From contig NZ_CAJHBQ010000001.1 in the NCBI RefSeq assembly GCF_904846685.1, forward strand, positions 248,001 to 312,000: a stretch of DNA of 64,000 nucleotides, read 5' to 3'. This document shows positions 49,316-60,802 of this stretch, in pieces. This stretch comes from Psychrobacter submarinus (lineage in GTDB: Bacteria; Pseudomonadota; Gammaproteobacteria; Pseudomonadales; Moraxellaceae). Position 1 is the first letter of the stretch; the number at the start of each line of letters is the position of its first letter. The position numbers and the translations under genes are program-made. Under the pieces are notes generated by a model, which ran no database searches, was not told where the DNA came from, and saw nothing but the letters and a program-made list of their open reading frames with translations.

Positions 49316-50326
49316 TTATGCGGTTTTAATTTTTAGCGAAGCCTTTTTTGCTTGACTGGCTTTACGCAATTGACGAAAACCATGAATAATTAAAAACGCA
49401 ATGCCTAACCAGATCAGCCCATAACTATAGAGCATCGCTGACTCAAACGGATTACCCAGCACCGTAATCGCTAAGATAAATAGCAGCGCCGGCTCTAGGT
49501 AGCTCATCATGCCGTACACATTGACTGGTAGCATTTGACTGGCATCGACGTTGGTTTTCATCGCCAGCACGCTTAAGATACCTAGTCCTATTAGCATCAT
49601 AATAAAGAAGCCTGAGCCGCCAACTAAGCTCAAACTACTTGGCGCTATAAAGCATAAATACCCTAAAGCAAACGGTGCAAAAATAGTCAAATCAACCAGT
49701 AAGCCCGTTATCGCACCAATGCCTTGCAGACGGCGAATAATATAATACAGCGGATAAGTACCGCACACCCAAAGTGTTGCCCAAGACACGCTTTGGGTCC
49801 GTACAATCTCACTGCCAACGCCAAGCGCAGCAAAGCCTACCGCCAACCATTGTAAGCGGCTAAGCTTTTCACCGAATAGCACACAACCAAACAACACCAT
49901 CATCAATGGAAACAGGAAATAACCCATCGCCGTTTGTACGCCTTGGCCATTGATGGGTGCCCACATAAATAGCCAAAACTGGCTCAAAAATATCGGCGTT
50001 GGTAGTAGCAGCCATGCCCACTGCTTGGCTGCTCTTAGCTGTTTTAACTTATCGACATGCAAGCTTAGACGCCCGCTAATCAATAAATAGCCTACGAGCG
50101 CCGCCCACATCGCTAGCATACGCCAAATAAAAACCTGCGTACCCGATAATGGCGCTAAAAAGTGACTATAAGCATAAATTACACCAAATAATACATTAGA
50201 CAATACCGCTAATGCCGCGCCTATAATCAACGTGCGCTGCTTAGCGCTGCCTGAAGCCCAAATCGCAGGTACAGGCAAGCGTGAGACAGTGCTTGTGAAT
50301 GCCGATGATAAAGTAGTGGTTGACAT
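49316..50326 (-). CDS. EamA/RarD-family transporter
   Basis: A 336-residue inner-membrane protein with about ten hydrophobic segments in two EamA repeats. The N-terminal half has VLFGVIYAYSHFLAPLSGTQVFIWRMLAM, quoted in part as AYSHFLAPLSGTQVF, which is RarD-like. The C-terminal half ends with YGLIWLGIAFLIIHGFR. Substrates of this family include amino acids and other metabolites; here none can be named. It is divergent from an Lrp/AsnC-family regulator, a pairing often seen for amino-acid exporters. Confidence 0.87.
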   Translation of the reverse strand: MSTTTLSSAFTSTVSRLPVPAIWASGSAKQRTLIIGAALAVLSNVLFGVIYAYSHFLAPLSGTQVFIWRMLAMWAALVGYLLISGRLSLHVDKLKQLRAAKQWAWLLLPTPIFLSQFWLFMWAPINGQGVQTAMGYFLFPLMMVLFGCVLFGEKLSRLQWLAVGFAALGVGSEIVRTQSVSWATLWVCGTYPLYYIIRRLQGIGAITGLLVDLTIFAPFALGYLCFIAPSSLSLVGGSGFFIMMLIGLGILSVLAMKTNVDASQMLPVNVYGMMSYLEPALLFILAITVLGNPFESAMLYSYGLIWLGIAFLIIHGFRQLRKASQAKKASLKIKTA

Positions 50327-50552
50327 AGACGCTCCAAAATTGAACTAGATTTTATGCCACAGCATCTTGTTGTTATTAAGCTGAGGGATGCTAGTTTACG
50401 CGAGCGCTTTGATATATTATCTCTATATTTAACTATTTATGAATTTATTTATCGCAATATTGGATTATTATTCGTTATTTATCACAATTTAGGGTTGTTA
50501 CTGATTATCCTTATTGACTAATGAACCTTGCCTAATTAAGCAGACTACTACT

Positions 50553-51020
50553 ATGACGCACACTCTTGATCAAACCGACAAAGCCATACTAAATCTACTA
50601 CAAGACGATGCGACTTTACCGCTAAAAACCATTGCCGAAAAAGTACACGTGTCTACTGCAACCGCACAGCGACGCGTACAGGCGCTAATAGATAATGAGG
50701 TAATTAGCAAACAGATTGCTATTGTCAATCCAAACAAGGTGGGATACGGCCTAACAGCAATAGTGATGATCCAGATGCTACGCTCGAATAACTCGATGCA
50801 GCACCGATTTGAGCGCCTAATGAGCAGCCAGCCCCGGGTGATGAGCTGTTATGAAGTATCAGGGGATGCGGATTTTATGCTGATGGTCAATGCCAAAAAT
50901 ATGCAAGATTACCATCAATTTACCCGTGATTTGCTGACGCATGATAATAATGTGCGTAGTTTTAGCAGTCAGTTTGTGATGAACTTCACCAAAAGTGGTA
51001 CGAAGATATTATTGGATTAA
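50553..51020 (+). CDS. Lrp/AsnC-family transcriptional regulator
   Basis: 155 residues from the ATG at 50553; a TTG 13 codons upstream lacks a better ribosome-binding site. The N-terminal helix-turn-helix (LDQTDKAILNLLQDDATLPLK... STATAQRRVQALIDNEVI) and the C-terminal AsnC ligand-binding/oligomerisation domain (YEVSGDADFMLMVNAKNM) are standard. Regulators of this family bind amino acids and control nearby transport or metabolic genes. The divergent RarD-like transporter gene is the likely target; the 226-bp AT-rich spacer between them would hold the operator. Confidence 0.93.
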   Translation: MTHTLDQTDKAILNLLQDDATLPLKTIAEKVHVSTATAQRRVQALIDNEVISKQIAIVNPNKVGYGLTAIVMIQMLRSNNSMQHRFERLMSSQPRVMSCYEVSGDADFMLMVNAKNMQDYHQFTRDLLTHDNNVRSFSSQFVMNFTKSGTKILLD

Positions 51021-51166
51021 TCTTACACTATCAATCACTTATCGGTGATTGAATATCACATCCTGAGTACGATTCATGTTAAGATGAGCGCCTTTAAATG
51101 AGCGGCTCACTAAAACTGATAGTAGCGGCTACATGCAAAACACATTTTTTTGATTAAGGTCTGTCC

Positions 51167-53626
51167 ATGTCTGCCGATACCATTGCCCATACCGCCTTTA
51201 AACAAGGCACTAAACCGTTATATGACTACGATAAGCACTGGGCGAGCTGCTATGAGCCGGCGCCTTATCTGCCGATGAGCCGAGCCGAGATGGACGCGCT
51301 GGGCTGGGATGCTTGCGATGTTATCATCGTATCGGGCGATGCGTATGTCGATCATCCAAGCTTCGGTATGGCAATCATCGGGCGTTTGCTTGAGTCGCAA
51401 GGCTTTCGCGTCGGTATTATCGCGCAGCCTGATTGGAAGAGCAAAGACGCCTTTATGGAGCTTGGCAAACCTGTCTACGCTTATGGTGTCACCGCCGGCA
51501 ATATGGATAGCATGATCAACCGCTACACTGCTGATCGCAAGATACGTAGCGATGATGCTTACTCACCAGGCAATGTAGCGAACAAACGCCCGGACCGCGC
51601 CGCTATCGTCTATAGTCAACGCTGCCGTGAAGCTTATCCTGATGTGCCCATTATCTTAGGCGGCATCGAAGGCAGCCTACGCCGTATCGCCCATTATGAT
51701 TATTGGTCGGATAAAGTACGTCGTAGTATTTTGCTCGATAGCCGCGCTGATGTCTTACTCTACGGGAACGCTGAGCGCGCTATCGTCGACGTGGTGCATG
51801 GTTTATCCAAAGGCTATACCTTTGAGCAAATGAGCAGCCTTCGCGGTACAGCTTTCTTGTTGACTCCAAGCCGTCGCCACTGGCAAGCGCATATGACAGA
51901 GGTCGCCAGTAACGATGTCGATACCATCGGCCGTGTCGATCCAATTATCAACCCTTATGTGATGACTGAAGACGTTGATAGCTGCAAAATTGAGCAAGAA
52001 AAGCCTAGCGATTCGCCCGTTGGCCAAGCGATGACTGGTATGTCTGCCCAATACGCAGGATTTGTCGCAGAGCCTGTCACTAATAAAGTTCTGAACGCTG
52101 AGCAAGTCGTTACGGATACGCAAGTGGTGCAAATGCGCGGTATGGAGGCTGAAGATAATAAAGAATATAAGCCAAAAACTGCTCTTAAACATAAGCTAAA
52201 AATGCCGCCACGTGAGCAAACTGTCATTCGCTTGCCCGACTACGATCATGTCAAATCAGATCCGGTGCTCTACGCGCATGCCAGCCGTATTCTACATCTC
52301 GAGACTAACCCGGGTAACGCGCGGGCGCTAGTGCAGCGTCATAGTAGCGGCGCGGGTAACTCCTTCACTTCTATCGATGTCTGGCTCAATCCACCGCCAA
52401 TTCCGCTATCGACCGAAGAGATGGATTATGTCTTTGACTTGCCTTATGCGCGCCTGCCGCATCCGAGCTACGGCGATGCGCGTATCCCTGCTTATGACAT
52501 GATTAAGTTTTCGGTCAATATCATGCGCGGCTGTTTCGGCGGTTGTACTTTTTGCTCAATCACCGAGCACGAAGGTCGTATTATTCAAAACCGCTCTGAG
52601 GACTCTATCCTACGTGAAGTCGAAGCCATTCGTGATACCGCGCCAAACTTCACAGGCGTCATCTCCGACCTTGGCGGCCCGACGGCCAATATGTATCGCC
52701 TTAACTGTAAAGATGAAACCATCGAAAAGCACTGCCGTAAGCCCTCTTGCGTCTATCCAGACGTCTGCGAAAACCTGCTTACTGATCATAGTAATTTGAC
52801 TCAGCTATACCGTAAAGCGCGTGATATCAAAGGCGTGAAGAAGATCCTGATTGCATCCGGTCTACGTTATGATCTGGCGGTAAAAGATCCTGAATACGTC
52901 AAAGAGCTGGTCAGCCATCACGTTGGTGGTTATCTAAAAATTGCCCCAGAGCATTCAGAAGAAGGCGTACTGTCCAAGATGATGAAGCCGGGCATGGGCT
53001 CATACGATAAGTTCAAAGCGATGTTTGAGCAATACAGTCAAGAGGCCGGTAAAGAGCAGTATCTAATACCTTATTTTATCGCCGCGCACCCCGGTACTAA
53101 AGATGAAGACATGATGAATCTGGCGCTATGGCTAAAAAGTCATGGCTACCGCGCCGATCAAGTGCAAGCCTTTTATCCAAGCCCTATGGCAACAGCGACG
53201 ACGATGTATCACACTCACAAAGACCCGCTACACAAAGTCAGCCGCGCGGGCGGTGATATGGATATCGTCAAATCAGGTAAGCAGCGTAAATTGCATAAAG
53301 CCTTTTTGCGTTACCATGATCCTAAAAACTGGGCAATACTGCGTAAAGCGCTGCAAGATATGGGCCGTAGCGATCTTATCGGTAAAAACCGTGGCTGCCT
53401 TATCCCGCCATATAATGCGCATCTAGAAGGCCGCGATGCGGCGCAGGACAGCTATCAATCGGCGCGTAAGAAAAATAGCCGCATTGGTAATGATTCAGCT
53501 AAGCGTCAGAACCGTAATAAAAATAGTACTAATAAAGCTCAAGCCAACAACCGCTCCAAAAAGAGAGTCAGCAAAGGTAACTTTCAGACTCAGCATACGG
53601 GCTTACCGCCGCGTAAGACTAAATAA
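51167..53626 (+). CDS. YgiQ-family radical SAM protein
   Basis: An 819-residue protein with the UPF0313/YgiQ N-terminal domain ([40 protein letters not shown]). The radical SAM core carries the cluster motif [13 protein letters not shown] (CxxxCxxC), and a C-terminal domain contains a further cysteine set ([12 protein letters not shown]). It ends in a basic, Ser/Asn-rich tail. E. coli YgiQ is about 739 residues; the extra length includes an insertion near 265-345 rich in Asp, Glu and Val. The reaction is not established; the family is widespread in proteobacteria. It is a single-gene unit. Confidence 0.93.
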   Translation: MSADTIAHTAFKQGTKPLYDYDKHWASCYEPAPYLPMSRAEMDALGWDACDVIIVSGDAYVDHPSFGMAIIGRLLESQGFRVGIIAQPDWKSKDAFMELGKPVYAYGVTAGNMDSMINRYTADRKIRSDDAYSPGNVANKRPDRAAIVYSQRCREAYPDVPIILGGIEGSLRRIAHYDYWSDKVRRSILLDSRADVLLYGNAERAIVDVVHGLSKGYTFEQMSSLRGTAFLLTPSRRHWQAHMTEVASNDVDTIGRVDPIINPYVMTEDVDSCKIEQEKPSDSPVGQAMTGMSAQYAGFVAEPVTNKVLNAEQVVTDTQVVQMRGMEAEDNKEYKPKTALKHKLKMPPREQTVIRLPDYDHVKSDPVLYAHASRILHLETNPGNARALVQRHSSGAGNSFTSIDVWLNPPPIPLSTEEMDYVFDLPYARLPHPSYGDARIPAYDMIKFSVNIMRGCFGGCTFCSITEHEGRIIQNRSEDSILREVEAIRDTAPNFTGVISDLGGPTANMYRLNCKDETIEKHCRKPSCVYPDVCENLLTDHSNLTQLYRKARDIKGVKKILIASGLRYDLAVKDPEYVKELVSHHVGGYLKIAPEHSEEGVLSKMMKPGMGSYDKFKAMFEQYSQEAGKEQYLIPYFIAAHPGTKDEDMMNLALWLKSHGYRADQVQAFYPSPMATATTMYHTHKDPLHKVSRAGGDMDIVKSGKQRKLHKAFLRYHDPKNWAILRKALQDMGRSDLIGKNRGCLIPPYNAHLEGRDAAQDSYQSARKKNSRIGNDSAKRQNRNKNSTNKAQANNRSKKRVSKGNFQTQHTGLPPRKTK

Positions 53627-53670
53627 CGTGAGATAGAAAAGTGTAAATAGTACGAAGCACTATAAAAAGT

Positions 53671-53704
53671 CGCTTGTTGGCTTAAGTCAGCAAGCGCTTT
53701 TTTT
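53671..53704 (+). terminator. Terminator of the YgiQ gene
   Basis: A stem CGCTTGTTGGCTTAAG / TCAGCAAGCG with minor mismatches, followed by seven T residues. Confidence 0.85.
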
Positions 53705-53865
53705 AGTTAAATTTCATAATTACATTAGTCAATATTTAAGAAATGAAGTTATAAGGTAGTGAACAATTCCTAACACTCTAAAGTAGATGCTTTGGTTACC
53801 ATAAATGTTATGCACCTACAGTGCTAGAACCCCTAATAATAAAGTAATATATTTTGGAGATGTTT

Positions 53866-54282
53866 ATGAATACTATGATGAAACTCACCGCTACCCTACC
53901 TGCCGTTGCTCTACTAGCAGCCTGCTCTACCACTACCCCTACCGCTCCTACTACTCCAGCCACTCCGACAAATAGTACGAGTGATATGGCTTACGATCGT
54001 ATGGCGCCTGCCCCTTATACTTGTACTGATGATAGCCAAATCCTAGCAAAGCAGTCCATTAATAAAAATCAGGCGACGATCAGTGCCACTGTTCCTAAAC
54101 TGAACTGGTCACAACAAGAAGTGATCTTAGTCGGCGGCGTCAATGGCGACACGGCAAGCTATATTAATGACTCTAACCCAGATATCATCTATGCTTGGCA
54201 CATGAAAGGTGATGAAGCTATATTGGCTACGAAATGGGCAAATGGTAAAGAGTACCAAGTCAACTGTAAGATGGGTCGTTAA
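53866..54282 (+). CDS. Lipoprotein resembling lysozyme inhibitor MliC
   Basis: 138 residues from the ATG with GGAG 7 bp upstream; an upstream TTG would overlap that site. The signal peptide ends in the lipobox LLAAC (Cys about 21), with no Asp after it, so outer-membrane sorting is likely. A Thr/Pro-rich linker is followed by a domain with YTC...(about 60 residues)...YAWHMKGDEAIL...VNC. E. coli MliC has YQC...FWSKGDEATV...NNC with the same two cysteines, so a MliC-like inhibitor of C-type lysozyme is the best guess. The invasive-loop SASG stretch of MliC is not conserved (NGDTA here), so activity is uncertain. It is flanked by terminators on both sides. Confidence 0.62.
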   Translation: MNTMMKLTATLPAVALLAACSTTTPTAPTTPATPTNSTSDMAYDRMAPAPYTCTDDSQILAKQSINKNQATISATVPKLNWSQQEVILVGGVNGDTASYINDSNPDIIYAWHMKGDEAILATKWANGKEYQVNCKMGR

Positions 54283-54360
54283 TAGTATTGCGTCAATCAA
54301 GCAGTGATAGTGATTGAGCTTTAACTAAAACTATATTTGTATTGATTAGCAATACGTTAA

Positions 54361-54389
54361 ACAGTCATCGAGTGATGGCTGTTTTTTTA
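54361..54389 (+). terminator. Terminator of the MliC-like gene
   Basis: A 9-bp stem (ACAGTCATC / GATGGCTGT, with one G-T pair) and a seven-T run, 80 bp after the stop codon. Confidence 0.85.
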
Positions 54390-54493
54390 TAGCCGATTAA
54401 GTGGTGAACGCTCATAAAAGCTGTCAAAATATTAGCAATGCTAATTGCCTATAATTCATGCTCAAATAAGCTGTTTATAAAAAAGGAAGAGTG

Positions 54494-55057
54494 ATGAGAG
54501 TTCATCTATTACGTCTAACGCTAGCATCTACGCTTAGCATAGCCGTACTAACGAGTTGTGATACTAGTAACCAAGATAGCGTCGCTACTTCTGCTAATAC
54601 TGAGGCAAATGTCTCTGTAGAGGTCGATAATGCGACTACTGCAAATAAAACCTCGTCAGTAGTTACCGATATTGACTGGTCAAAAGTAGCTAGCGGTGAG
54701 CCTGTCGCAGATCGTAGCAACTACGACTACCCCTTTGCTATCGATAGTCAAAACGTCAAAGACTACGCGGACTACTTCGATGTGGACGAGGCGACAGCGC
54801 AGCACAGTCTCACCGTCGGCATGGCAAGTAATGAGGCCGTATCAAAAGTCCTTAACCAACTAGAAAGCACATACACCTCGCACGAGCTTACCGATGGCGA
54901 AACGGTTGAGCTTATCGTTCATACGACTCCTGAGGTCACTGCTAGCCGATACGAGTATGTGTTCGCCGATGACTTTGCTAAAGGTTTGATATTGCCGATT
55001 AGAATTGTTCCGGATGGGGAAAAAAGTGAGGCTATGGTTAATCCGCATGAGGATTAG
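54494..55057 (+). CDS. Lipoprotein of unknown function
   Basis: 187 residues from the ATG directly after GTG, with AAGGAAG upstream. The signal peptide ends in the lipobox VLTSC (Cys about 22). The mature part begins with a Ser/Thr/Asn linker, then an acidic domain with VTDIDWSKVASGEPVADRSN and YADYFDVDEATAQHSLTVGMAS. I do not recognise a family. The protein is acidic and lacks further cysteines. It is the last gene before the restriction-modification operon and is not obviously part of it. Confidence 0.75.
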   Translation: MRVHLLRLTLASTLSIAVLTSCDTSNQDSVATSANTEANVSVEVDNATTANKTSSVVTDIDWSKVASGEPVADRSNYDYPFAIDSQNVKDYADYFDVDEATAQHSLTVGMASNEAVSKVLNQLESTYTSHELTDGETVELIVHTTPEVTASRYEYVFADDFAKGLILPIRIVPDGEKSEAMVNPHED

Positions 55058-55180
55058 ATAGTTGGTTAGCGTGGTACTCTAAATTTAAATTTTAGGTGGC
55101 AAAAGTTGAGCGGATTATAGTATTTAGTCACATATAAACCTACAACCTCCGATCTATTTACAACTCGTGCCCACATACAA

Positions 55181-55211
55181 TTGATGTTAAAATCTATCTT
55201 TTATTTATACA
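55181..55211 (+). promoter_or_regulatory. Candidate promoter of the restriction-modification operon
   Basis: TTGATG (55181-55186) and TATACA (55206-55211) with a 19-bp spacer, or TTATAC at 18 bp. The expected transcript would start about 10 nt before the ATG of the endonuclease gene, leaving a very short leader. Confidence 0.4.
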
Positions 55212-55227
55212 TAGGGCGCTTTATTTT

Positions 55228-56244
55228 ATGCAGACTGTCGAAGAGCTGGCACAAGGTGCTTGTAACTATTGGCCAACGCAGTTGGTAGAAGAAGCGGCGG
55301 ACAAAAGCACATTGATTCCGCTGCTTGAAACGCAAGATATTTTTATCAATGTTTTAAAGTTTGCTGATGCCACCCCCTACGCTTGGCAGCAAGCACTGGC
55401 TCAAAATAAAAAGCTGTCTGCCAATTTATTTTTGAAGCATTTGATGGTAATAACCGATATTGGCGGCGAACGCTTACAGCGCTATGGCAAAGACTTTGCT
55501 CAGCTGTTTCCTACAGGTCAGCTACAATTTACCGCTGATGATGTGATTCATACTTATGTATTTAGCACTCCTAAAAAACGGGTTTGGAACAATAAAAAGC
55601 TTAGAGTAGAAAAGACGCTATTACTTGAAAACAGGCAAACCTTTGATCATGATATGCTCGATGTATGCATGTTATTGATTTGGGGCGCGAATACGACAGA
55701 CCCTGCCAATTTGCCAGATGAAATCTTAGAAAAAGCAATTATTGGCAGTATGATTGGTGATGCCGATAAGCTAGAAAAATATATCAAAGAGCGCTATTTG
55801 TTTGTCAGTCGTCAAATTGGTGGATCGACCGCTAATGACTTAGGGTACATTTGTGAAGGTTATATTAAAGATAAGCTACAAGCCATGTTGCCTGACGACT
55901 ACACTTTTGACGGTCATACTCTAAGAAACATGACATTAAACAACGATCAACTCACCAAATTTGATTTGGTCATTTCTAATGCTAAAACGGATCGCTCTAT
56001 AGGTATAGAAATTAGCTTTCAAGTCACTACCAATTCTGTTATTGAAAGAAAGTCACAAAATGCCAATAACAGGCAGTCTATAGCACATTCGCATGGGCAT
56101 AAAGTAGGTTATATTATCGATGGCTCAGGGAACTTTCAAAGAAAAAGCGCCGTGCAAAACATTTTAAATTATAGTGATTTCACCGCTAATTTTTCTGATG
56201 CAAGTTTATCAAAGATGGCTAACTATATAAAAGACAACGTTTGA
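55228..56244 (+). CDS. Type II restriction endonuclease (predicted)
   Basis: A 338-residue protein whose stop overlaps the start of a DNA cytosine methyltransferase gene, the classic restriction-methylase arrangement. A nuclease-like core is visible near the C-terminus: FDLVIS (D246), then GIEISFQV (E261, S263, Q265), which could be a variant PD-(D/E)XK site with Ser in place of the usual Lys. The N-terminal half is helical and not recognised. The identification rests mostly on the partner gene. The methyltransferase resembles the BanI/HgiCI/NlaIV group, so sites such as GGYRCC or GGNNCC are plausible, but this is inference. No controller (C) protein gene precedes it. Confidence 0.72.
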   Translation: MQTVEELAQGACNYWPTQLVEEAADKSTLIPLLETQDIFINVLKFADATPYAWQQALAQNKKLSANLFLKHLMVITDIGGERLQRYGKDFAQLFPTGQLQFTADDVIHTYVFSTPKKRVWNNKKLRVEKTLLLENRQTFDHDMLDVCMLLIWGANTTDPANLPDEILEKAIIGSMIGDADKLEKYIKERYLFVSRQIGGSTANDLGYICEGYIKDKLQAMLPDDYTFDGHTLRNMTLNNDQLTKFDLVISNAKTDRSIGIEISFQVTTNSVIERKSQNANNRQSIAHSHGHKVGYIIDGSGNFQRKSAVQNILNYSDFTANFSDASLSKMANYIKDNV

Positions 56245-57509
56245 TGATTACATTTATTGATTTATTCGCTGGAACGGGTGGTATCCGTCTGGGGTTTGAA
56301 CAAGCACTGAATAAAAATGGTATCAAAACCAAATGCGTGCTTAGTGCAGAAATAGATAAAGAAGCTTGCAAAACTTACGAGCAAAACTTCGGTGAAAATC
56401 CATATTGTGATATTACTCAATTGTCTGACGTAAAAGATTTTGACGTATTATTAGCAGGATTTCCTTGCCAAGCTTTTTCTTCTGCAGGTAAGCGATTAGG
56501 TTTTGAAGACACAAGAGGCACATTGTTTTTTGATGTGGCACGCTTGATTGCCACCAAACAGCCTTCTATGTGTGTTTTAGAAAATGTCAGGGGTCTTGTC
56601 AGTCATAATAAAGGCAAAACTTTTGAAACTATTAAAAATGTACTGAGTGACTTAGGGTATCAATTTGAATATAGACTATTAAACTCTAGTAATTATGGTG
56701 TGGCACAAAATCGGGTGCGTATCTATATTGTCGCCGTTAAAGACGCCAAACCTATCCTGACATTAGCAAATGATGTTGGCGCCGTAGACTCACATGCTTT
56801 CAAACAAAGTCTGACCACTATGGATTTGTTTGAAAGTATTCAGCCTGTATTGGTTAAAGATATTTTAGAGTCAAACCCCAACGAGTATTACGATTGTTCT
56901 GACACATTTATTTCTCAACTAACTCAGGTTTTGGATGGTGATTTAGATAGATTACATGGCATACGCCTTATTGATAGCCGTGGTGGCAACTCTATACATT
57001 CATGGGATTTAGGATTGCGCGGACAATGCACTCCCCATGAAATTGATTTTATGAATTTGTTAATCGCTAATCGCCGAAAAAATATTTTTGGTACGCATCA
57101 AGATGGCAAAGCATTGAGCAAAGAACAAATTGCTACTTTTTATCCCTATGACGATATAAACACGGTCATTGAGTCTTTATTGGATAAACGCTATATTAAA
57201 GAAAAAGAGGGTCTATACAATTTAGTCGCAGGTAATATGTCTTTTGAGGTGTTCAAATTCCTTGATCCTGATAGCGTATCAATTACATTAACAGCCTCTG
57301 ATTCTAACAGGCTAGGGGTTTATCATAATGGGCGCGTACGGCGTTTGACACCTAGAGAATGCGCCAGATTACAAGGTTTTCCAGATTCTTACGTCTTGCA
57401 TCCAAAAGACAGTTTTGCATACAAACAATTAGGTAACGCTGTAAGTGTGCCTGTTATAAAAGCGTTGGTTACAGATGTTTTAATTCATAACCCTAGTTTA
57501 TTTGAATAA
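56244..57509 (+). CDS. DNA (cytosine-5) methyltransferase
   Basis: 421 residues from the ATG that overlaps the endonuclease stop (TGATG). Ordered motifs: I FIDLFAGTGGIRLGF, IV GFPCQAFSSAGK with catalytic C75, VI ENVRGLV, VIII QNRVRIYIV, IX RRLTPRECARLQGFP, X QLGNAVSVPV. The target-recognition region (about 225-330) contains GIRLIDSRGG and SWDLGLRGQCT. From memory, the N-terminal half and this region resemble M.BanI-type enzymes. It protects host DNA from the adjacent endonuclease. Composition is clearly more AT-rich than in the neighbouring genes. The last codons form half of a terminator stem. Confidence 0.94.
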   Translation: MITFIDLFAGTGGIRLGFEQALNKNGIKTKCVLSAEIDKEACKTYEQNFGENPYCDITQLSDVKDFDVLLAGFPCQAFSSAGKRLGFEDTRGTLFFDVARLIATKQPSMCVLENVRGLVSHNKGKTFETIKNVLSDLGYQFEYRLLNSSNYGVAQNRVRIYIVAVKDAKPILTLANDVGAVDSHAFKQSLTTMDLFESIQPVLVKDILESNPNEYYDCSDTFISQLTQVLDGDLDRLHGIRLIDSRGGNSIHSWDLGLRGQCTPHEIDFMNLLIANRRKNIFGTHQDGKALSKEQIATFYPYDDINTVIESLLDKRYIKEKEGLYNLVAGNMSFEVFKFLDPDSVSITLTASDSNRLGVYHNGRVRRLTPRECARLQGFPDSYVLHPKDSFAYKQLGNAVSVPVIKALVTDVLIHNPSLFE

Positions 57510-57521
57510 ACTAGGGTCTTG
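57491..57521 (+). terminator. Terminator overlapping the methyltransferase stop codon
   Basis: A perfect 12+12 inverted repeat (CCCTAGTTTATT / AATAAACTAGGG) with a 2-nt centre, spanning the last codons and the TAA; TCTTGTTTTT follows. Confidence 0.7.
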
Positions 57522-57546
57522 TTTTTGCTAACTTTGCTCGTTTGCA

Positions 57547-59634
<2,088 letters not shown>

Positions 59635-59710
59635 CTATAGTGGTTATTGAGCGATTGATAATAGCAACTATGATAACAATTTAGGGGGCGCTTTACAGTA
59701 AACACTGGCA

Positions 59711-59746
59711 TAAAAAAACGCCACTTTTACTTAATAAAAATGACGT
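59711..59746 (-). terminator. Terminator of zipA
   Basis: On the minus strand an imperfect stem, AACGTCATTTTTA with TAAAAGTGGCGTT, is followed by seven T residues, 25 bp after the zipA stop. Confidence 0.75.
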
Positions 59747-59770
59747 TAAATGAGAGGTTATTTGGCTATT

Positions 59771-60802
59771 TTAGCTGTCGTAATCGCGGACTTGATTGCG
59801 TAGCTGCTGCTTATAATCTGGCGTAATCGGTTCGTTATTTTCGTCTAGCATTATCGCATCAAGGTCGCTTGCCATCATATAGGCAATACTCATCATGCTA
59901 TCAAAACTACGCACCGCTTGCGGATGTGGCAGCGATAAAAACAACACCACGCCGCTATAGACATTGGTCGCCACGCTATGCGGATCAAAAGGCGCGATAC
60001 CATTATCAGTGATACCCATCATGCTAAACCAAAGCATACCGGTGCCGTCTTTTTGCTCATAACGATGGAACATATTCATCGCGCCAAAGCGCAAGCCGTA
60101 CTTATCCACTAAGGTTAATAAATCACTGCCGCGAATAATCGCACTCGGGCGCTCACGGCTTTGCTGCGGCAAAATAGTAATATTGATGTTGTCTTTGGCA
60201 TTGATCAGCGGCCCGTTTTGCGCCTCATCAATAGGCGTCAATAAGTGCTGGTCGAGCACAGGGCTGTTGTCCGTGAAGCTCGGCTCCTCGGCAGTATCAA
60301 TCACGGGCATCAGGCTATCGGTCGCTGACATCAGGCTTGAAAAAGCATCCGGCTCGCTTTGAATGTCAGAGTTATTGTCTTGGGCGAATTGCGCAAACTC
60401 TTCGTCATCTGCGCGCTGCTGTTCTGCTTGCCAGCGGGCATACTCAGGATTGGTTTCATTATCATTAATATCAGCCGTCGTACCACGATTTTGTGTCAGC
60501 TGCGCATCAACCTCAGTATGGTTTTGTGTCAACGGCTCTTCTTCAACCACAGCACTCAGATACTCTCTATTAGGAACAATCGTTGTCTCACCGGCGATAG
60601 TATCATCGAAGTCTGGCTCATCAACGACATTGCGCTCATGACGCGGAATGATAGGGATACCGTTTTTATCATAATTAACGGCGGCCGCATCAGTATCTTG
60701 TTGGCGCTTGAAACTACGAATGACCATAAACAGTCCTGCTAGCACAATCAAAGCGGCAATGGCGATCAACACAAACTGGATAGCGGTCATAAGAGAATAC
60801 AT
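59771..60802 (-). CDS. zipA: Cell division protein ZipA
   Basis: A 343-residue bitopic inner-membrane protein. The N-terminal membrane segment is at about 8-28, followed by a basic patch (IRSFKRQQ), a long acidic Gln/Asp-rich linker (30-200) and the C-terminal FtsZ-binding domain (about 205-335, LINAKDNINITILPQQSR; GAMNMFHRYEQKDGTGMLWFSM). ZipA anchors the FtsZ ring. It lies between smc and ligA, the order seen in Pseudomonas. Confidence 0.94.
   Translation of the reverse strand: MYSLMTAIQFVLIAIAALIVLAGLFMVIRSFKRQQDTDAAAVNYDKNGIPIIPRHERNVVDEPDFDDTIAGETTIVPNREYLSAVVEEEPLTQNHTEVDAQLTQNRGTTADINDNETNPEYARWQAEQQRADDEEFAQFAQDNNSDIQSEPDAFSSLMSATDSLMPVIDTAEEPSFTDNSPVLDQHLLTPIDEAQNGPLINAKDNINITILPQQSRERPSAIIRGSDLLTLVDKYGLRFGAMNMFHRYEQKDGTGMLWFSMMGITDNGIAPFDPHSVATNVYSGVVLFLSLPHPQAVRSFDSMMSIAYMMASDLDAIMLDENNEPITPDYKQQLRNQVRDYDS

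Noticed and set aside
54494-57509. A larger defence island with the lipoprotein genes as members
   Set aside because: Only the restriction-modification pair has recognisable defence features; the lipoproteins have separate terminators and no defence motif.
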